A stretch of DNA of 17,933 bases from DASPJQ01 sp035299065 (lineage in GTDB: Bacteria; Bacteroidota; Bacteroidia; Flavobacteriales_D; UBA2798). A program made the translations under genes and the position numbers. Positions 14,660 to 17,933 of this stretch are shown here, in pieces. The stretch covers positions 1 through 17,933 of the forward strand of contig DATGXI010000060.1 in NCBI GenBank assembly GCA_035299065.1, read 5' to 3'. Below the pieces are notes generated by a model. The model was given only the letters and a program-made list of their open reading frames with translations, was not told the origin of the DNA and did no database searches. The first letter of the stretch is position 1, and every line of letters starts with the position of its first letter.

Positions 14660-14730
14660 AAGCAGAAATCAGAAAACAATACAGGTATTAATGTCCCTGA
14701 ATTTCTAATTTCTGCTTTCTTGTTTTTTCT
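14660..14730 (+). terminator. Long hairpin terminator overlapping the convergent gene's end
   Basis: AAGCAGAAATCAGAAA (14660-14675) pairs with TTTCTAATTTCTGCTT (14702-14717) at 15 of 16 positions. A nested CAGG (14682-14685) / CCTG (14696-14699) can extend the structure. The T-rich run at 14716-14730 follows on the plus strand, making this the likely end of the sigma operon transcript. The right arm lies within the stop codon and final codons of the minus-strand binding-protein gene. Confidence 0.6.
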
Positions 14731-16396
14731 TCGATTTATTTATCCTTACCCTTCTCAAATCCAAATTATTCATAGGATTGGGTTCAAGACCACTTATATT
14801 ACTCTGGCAAATCCTGATTGATTCATCGTAAAAAAGAGGGATAACAGGCGCCTCGTCATGCACCACCTGGTTCATTTCCTTAAACAGTTTTGTGCGCTCA
14901 ACCTTATCGGTTGTTTGCATAGCCTTTTCGTACATGTTGTCAAAAAACACGTTACTGAAATGGGCATAATTAGGCCCGTTTGGCGAATGATTTTTACTGT
15001 AAAACAATTGCAAAAAGTTTAATGCGTCAGGGTAATCACCGGTCCATGATTTGCGGAAAAAATTTACCTCGTACAAAGCAATGCGTTGCTTAAATACACT
15101 TGCCGGAACCAATTCAATGCTACTGCTAAATCCCAACGCCTCCAATTCCTTTCGTAAATATTCACACAACTCCTTGTACTCTTTGGTGGCAAAAATGGTA
15201 ATGTTTTTTTCTTCGTCAGTTAAATTCAGTCCCGATTCAAACAACAATTCTTTTGCTTTTTCAGGGTTATAGGAATACCCATCAATTTTAATGGAATTAT
15301 ATCCTGGCATACCTTCAGGAATAAATCCGTGTTCGGCAGGAACACCAATTCCCGATCTGAAATATTTTACCATTCCTTTGCGATCAATTCCATAATTAAT
15401 GGCCTTACGTATTTCACGTGAACGCAAAGCACTTTTTTGCGTTAGGTCTTTCTCCGGGTCAACCAAAATACCAATGTAATCGGTCTTCAACCAGGGTGAG
15501 CGTATCAACTTGAATTTCTCTGCACTTTCAGCCTGTAACTGCCCTGTACTGGTTAGCAAATTTGTTTGTATTGACGGGTGAAATCCTGAAATAAAGTCCA
15601 GTTTTCCTTTCATGAACTCACCCACTTCAATGTTTTTATCATCCATAAAACTAACGGTCACAGCATCTACGTAAGGCAGACGCACGCCTTTTTCGTCTCT
15701 TTCAAAGTAATTTTCATTTTTCACCATCACCAGCTTCACTTCTTCCTGCCACAGTTTAAACCTGAATGCACCTGTTCCTACCGGGTGCTTGCGAAAATCA
15801 TCGCCATACGCATCAATGGCTTCAACAGGAACCACGCTGCAAAACGGCAGCGTAAGCTTCATCAAAAAATCGCTTTGCGGAGCTTTCAGAAAAATTTTAA
15901 ATACCGTGTCATTCTCCGCTAAAAATCCTTTTGTGGTACCTTTGCGGTTTGCATCCACATTCTGGAAAATATACTGGCCGGGCGATGCGGTTTCAAAATC
16001 GCATATCCTGAAAAAACTATTCACAAAATCACTGGCTACAACCCTACGTCCTTTTCCTTTTTCAAAAGCATCATCGTCATGAAAAAAAACATCGTTGCGC
16101 AGGTAAAATGTATAGGTGGTTCCGTCTTCAGAAACCTCCCATTTACGTGCAATACACGGCATCACTTCCAGTTTTTTATCAAATTGAACAAGGCCATTAA
16201 ACATGTGCCCAATGGCCCAACTGTCCTCAAAACGGGCAGCATAGGCCGGGTCAAGGAAACTTATGCCTGCCGACTCATTGTAGCGTAACACGGTTTTATT
16301 ACCACCGAAATCAACCGGCTCTTCACTATCGCAACCCGCTAAAAATAAGAGGGTAAAACCAAGCCAAAAACATCTTCTCATAGTCCTGTTATTCAT
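14705..16396 (-). CDS. ABC transporter solute-binding lipoprotein, family 5 (OppA/DppA-like)
   Basis: A 563-residue exported binding protein. The ATG at 16396 gives MNNRTMRRCFWLGFTLLFLAGC with lipobox LAGC and lipidated Cys22; an ATG at 16381 (MRRCFWLG) is an equally good alternative. A longer frame from 16441 adds a polar extension unlike a signal peptide. The mature chain follows the SBP_bac_5 pattern: FLDPAYAARFEDSWAIGHMF near the start, MPCIARKWEVSEDGTTYTFY, HPVGTGAFRF in the middle, IRKAINYGIDRKGMV, GYSYNPEKAKELLFESG and a closing EAPVIPLFYDE. Such proteins deliver oligopeptides or similar solutes to an inner-membrane permease. No permease or ATPase gene lies next to it in the window. 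Asp follows the lipid Cys (CDSEE), an acidic start that may affect sorting. Substrate unknown. Confidence 0.93.
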   Translation of the reverse strand: MNNRTMRRCFWLGFTLLFLAGCDSEEPVDFGGNKTVLRYNESAGISFLDPAYAARFEDSWAIGHMFNGLVQFDKKLEVMPCIARKWEVSEDGTTYTFYLRNDVFFHDDDAFEKGKGRRVVASDFVNSFFRICDFETASPGQYIFQNVDANRKGTTKGFLAENDTVFKIFLKAPQSDFLMKLTLPFCSVVPVEAIDAYGDDFRKHPVGTGAFRFKLWQEEVKLVMVKNENYFERDEKGVRLPYVDAVTVSFMDDKNIEVGEFMKGKLDFISGFHPSIQTNLLTSTGQLQAESAEKFKLIRSPWLKTDYIGILVDPEKDLTQKSALRSREIRKAINYGIDRKGMVKYFRSGIGVPAEHGFIPEGMPGYNSIKIDGYSYNPEKAKELLFESGLNLTDEEKNITIFATKEYKELCEYLRKELEALGFSSSIELVPASVFKQRIALYEVNFFRKSWTGDYPDALNFLQLFYSKNHSPNGPNYAHFSNVFFDNMYEKAMQTTDKVERTKLFKEMNQVVHDEAPVIPLFYDESIRICQSNISGLEPNPMNNLDLRRVRINKSKKKQESRN

Positions 16397-16588
16397 AGCA
16401 TAAAGTTGGGGATTAAGGTTCAGGCATTTGCGGGTACGCAAACGAATTGTTTTAACAAGATTATCAACATTAAACTCTTGTTTTTAGCTCCTTGCCACAG
16501 GTTATACTGATTTACGAGCGTAATCATCGTTTTTAATACGCCAGTAATTAGAATTCACAGATTTAAATAATCATAGAGTAAAAAATGC

Positions 16589-16596
16589 TATTTTTG
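16589..16596 (+). promoter_or_regulatory. -7 box TATTTTTG immediately upstream of mtaB
   Basis: TATTTTTG followed by C matches TAnnTTTG and ends four bases before the GTG at 16601. The expected transcription start would fall at or next to the GTG. No -33 TTG is evident in the AT-rich sequence upstream. Confidence 0.5.
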
Positions 16597-16600
16597 CCAC

Positions 16601-17926
16601 GTGAATCAATTCAAAAAGGTCAGTTTTCATACCTTGGGGTGCAAGCTCAACTTCTCTGAAACCTCAACCATAAGCCGCATGTTTGAAAATTCGGGTTATG
16701 CCAAAGTTGATTTTAGCGATGTTCCCGATGTTTACGTGATCAATACCTGTTCGGTAACACAAAATGCCGATAAAGAATGCAGGCAATTGGTTAAACGCGC
16801 CATGAAAATTAATCCAAATGCCTTTGTGGCCATCATTGGTTGTTATGCGCAGCTAAAACCAACCGAGATTGCTGAAATACCCGGAGTTGATCTGGTATTA
16901 GGCGCGAATGAAAAATTCAACCTGCTTGAATACATTGATCAAACTGAAAAAAAACAAAAAGCGCAAATACAAAACGAAGAAATAAAAACCGCACGCGAGT
17001 TCGTTCCCTCATTTTCGTTTGGAGAACGTACCCGTACATTTTTAAAAGTGCAGGATGGGTGCGATTATTTTTGCGCATTTTGTACCATTCCCCTGGCACG
17101 CGGGTTCAGCCGCAGCAACAACATCTCAAAAACCATTGAATACGCAAAGCAGGTTATTGCAACAGGCGTAAATGAAATTGTACTTACAGGCGTCAACATT
17201 GGCGATTTCGGGAAACACCATAACGAAAATTTTCTTCAGCTTATAAAAGCACTTGACGCACTTGATGGCAACCACCGGTACCGCATTTCATCCATTGAAC
17301 CCAACTTATTAAGTGATGATATCATTGAATTTGTTGCACATTCCCAAAAATTTGTTCCGCATTTCCATATTCCACTTCAGTCAGGCAGCGATAAAATACT
17401 GCACCTTATGCGCAGGCGTTACAACGCGGGCCTTTATGCCTCACGCGTAAACAAAATTAAATTGTTAATGCCCGATGCCTGTATTGGTGTTGATGTAATT
17501 ACCGGTTTTCCCTCTGAAAGTGAACAAGATTTTATGGACACTTATTCATTCATACAGGAATTGCCGGTGAGCTACCTGCACGTGTTCACGTATTCAGAAC
17601 GGGCCAACACAACAGCCATTCGTATAAACGAAGTGGTTCCGCTGCAAGAGCGACAAAAACGCACCAAAATGCTTAACATACTCTCAGATAAAAAGCGCAG
17701 GGCATTTTATGAATCACAAAATGGCAAATGCAAAACGGTTTTATTTGAATCAGAAGAAGACAATGGAAAAATAAGTGGATTTACCCAGAACTATGTAAAA
17801 GTGCTCATGCCTTTTGATCAATCATTGGTAAACACATTCCACAAAATACATTTAACCGGCATAAGTGCCGAAGGGCATATGTTTGCCGAACCTGCAAAAA
17901 ATCTAGAACCCCAAACCCATAACTAA
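16601..17926 (+). CDS. mtaB: tRNA t6A37 methylthiotransferase MtaB
   Basis: A 441-residue radical-SAM enzyme that adds a methylthio group to N6-threonylcarbamoyladenosine at position 37 of tRNAs reading ANN codons. The N-terminal UPF0004 domain supplies the first iron-sulfur cluster through Cys14 (HTLGCKLNFSE), Cys50 (VINTCSVT) and Cys81 (IIGCYAQ). The radical SAM cluster is held by CDYFCAFC (Cys154, 158, 161) in VQDGCDYFCAFCTIPLARG. GVDVITGFPSE and HVFTYSERANT are typical of the family. The C-terminal end carries a TRAM-like region. HTLGCKLN and TCSVT (rather than the MiaB or RimO forms) point to MtaB. The GTG at 16601 is the only start that keeps the N-terminal cluster region, and it lies four bases after a -7 box. 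Seven bases follow the stop before the window ends. Confidence 0.95.
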   Translation: MNQFKKVSFHTLGCKLNFSETSTISRMFENSGYAKVDFSDVPDVYVINTCSVTQNADKECRQLVKRAMKINPNAFVAIIGCYAQLKPTEIAEIPGVDLVLGANEKFNLLEYIDQTEKKQKAQIQNEEIKTAREFVPSFSFGERTRTFLKVQDGCDYFCAFCTIPLARGFSRSNNISKTIEYAKQVIATGVNEIVLTGVNIGDFGKHHNENFLQLIKALDALDGNHRYRISSIEPNLLSDDIIEFVAHSQKFVPHFHIPLQSGSDKILHLMRRRYNAGLYASRVNKIKLLMPDACIGVDVITGFPSESEQDFMDTYSFIQELPVSYLHVFTYSERANTTAIRINEVVPLQERQKRTKMLNILSDKKRRAFYESQNGKCKTVLFESEEDNGKISGFTQNYVKVLMPFDQSLVNTFHKIHLTGISAEGHMFAEPAKNLEPQTHN

Positions 17927-17933
17927 TGTATCC

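Noticed and set aside
1..17933. CRISPR arrays, tRNA or rRNA genes, insertion sequences, toxin-antitoxin or phage-defence genes
   Set aside because: No regularly spaced repeats, cloverleaf or rRNA-like sequence, transposase or defence-type protein was seen on either strand.

Overview
The window looks like chromosomal DNA from a member of the Bacteroidota. The evidence is AT-rich DNA with repeated sigma-A-type -7 boxes of the form TAnnTTTG, weak or absent Shine-Dalgarno sequences, several lipoprotein and secreted-protein genes, a Bacteroidota-style outer-membrane barrel protein, and a protein repertoire (Gfo/Idh/MocA with GHVERFNPAF, MtaB, GxDLY-SGNH hydrolase) typical of that phylum. The order or genus cannot be fixed from the sequence alone. 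I see no phage, insertion sequence, CRISPR array, tRNA or rRNA. Gene density is high and no gene-free stretch reaches 300 bases.

Layout. (1) 1-295: N-terminus of a probable dicarboxylate/amino-acid:cation symporter on the minus strand, running off the window. It is divergent from (2) 356-1441, a secreted protein of unknown function with a conserved-looking FYPF-GPDFLFA block. (3) 4813-1506 on the minus strand: a Gfo/Idh/MocA oxidoreductase, a putative lipoprotein and a polyprenyl-phosphate sugar-1-phosphate transferase. The last two overlap by 11 bases, so this looks like one surface-polysaccharide unit. (4) Divergent from it is pcm (4904-5554), then a highly expressed outer-membrane protein (5718-6653) with a 163-base upstream region full of promoter-like motifs and a strong terminator. 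(5) 6800-8727: a glycosyltransferase translationally coupled to a CatB-like O-acetyltransferase, probably a second glycan-modifying pair. (6) 11677-8741 on the minus strand: ffh, a small haem c lipoprotein and an SGNH hydrolase, packed with 1-base junctions. (7) 11817-14636: a secreted helical protein, an ECF sigma factor and a membrane-anchored probable anti-sigma factor, closed by a long hairpin that reaches into the 3' end of the convergent gene. (8) 16396-14705 on the minus strand: an orphan family-5 peptide-binding lipoprotein. (9) 16601-17926: mtaB, a tRNA methylthiotransferase.

The window mixes housekeeping genes (ffh, mtaB, pcm) with envelope functions (glycan synthesis and acetylation/deacetylation, outer-membrane protein, lipoproteins, an envelope-type sigma/anti-sigma pair). 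The least understood parts are the sigma-factor operon, the ffh-cytochrome-SGNH operon, the lipoprotein fused by overlap to the sugar transferase gene, and the regulatory region of the outer-membrane protein. Several start codons are GTG. At ffh and mtaB the -7 box sits only 4-5 bases from the start codon, which suggests leaderless or nearly leaderless mRNAs.
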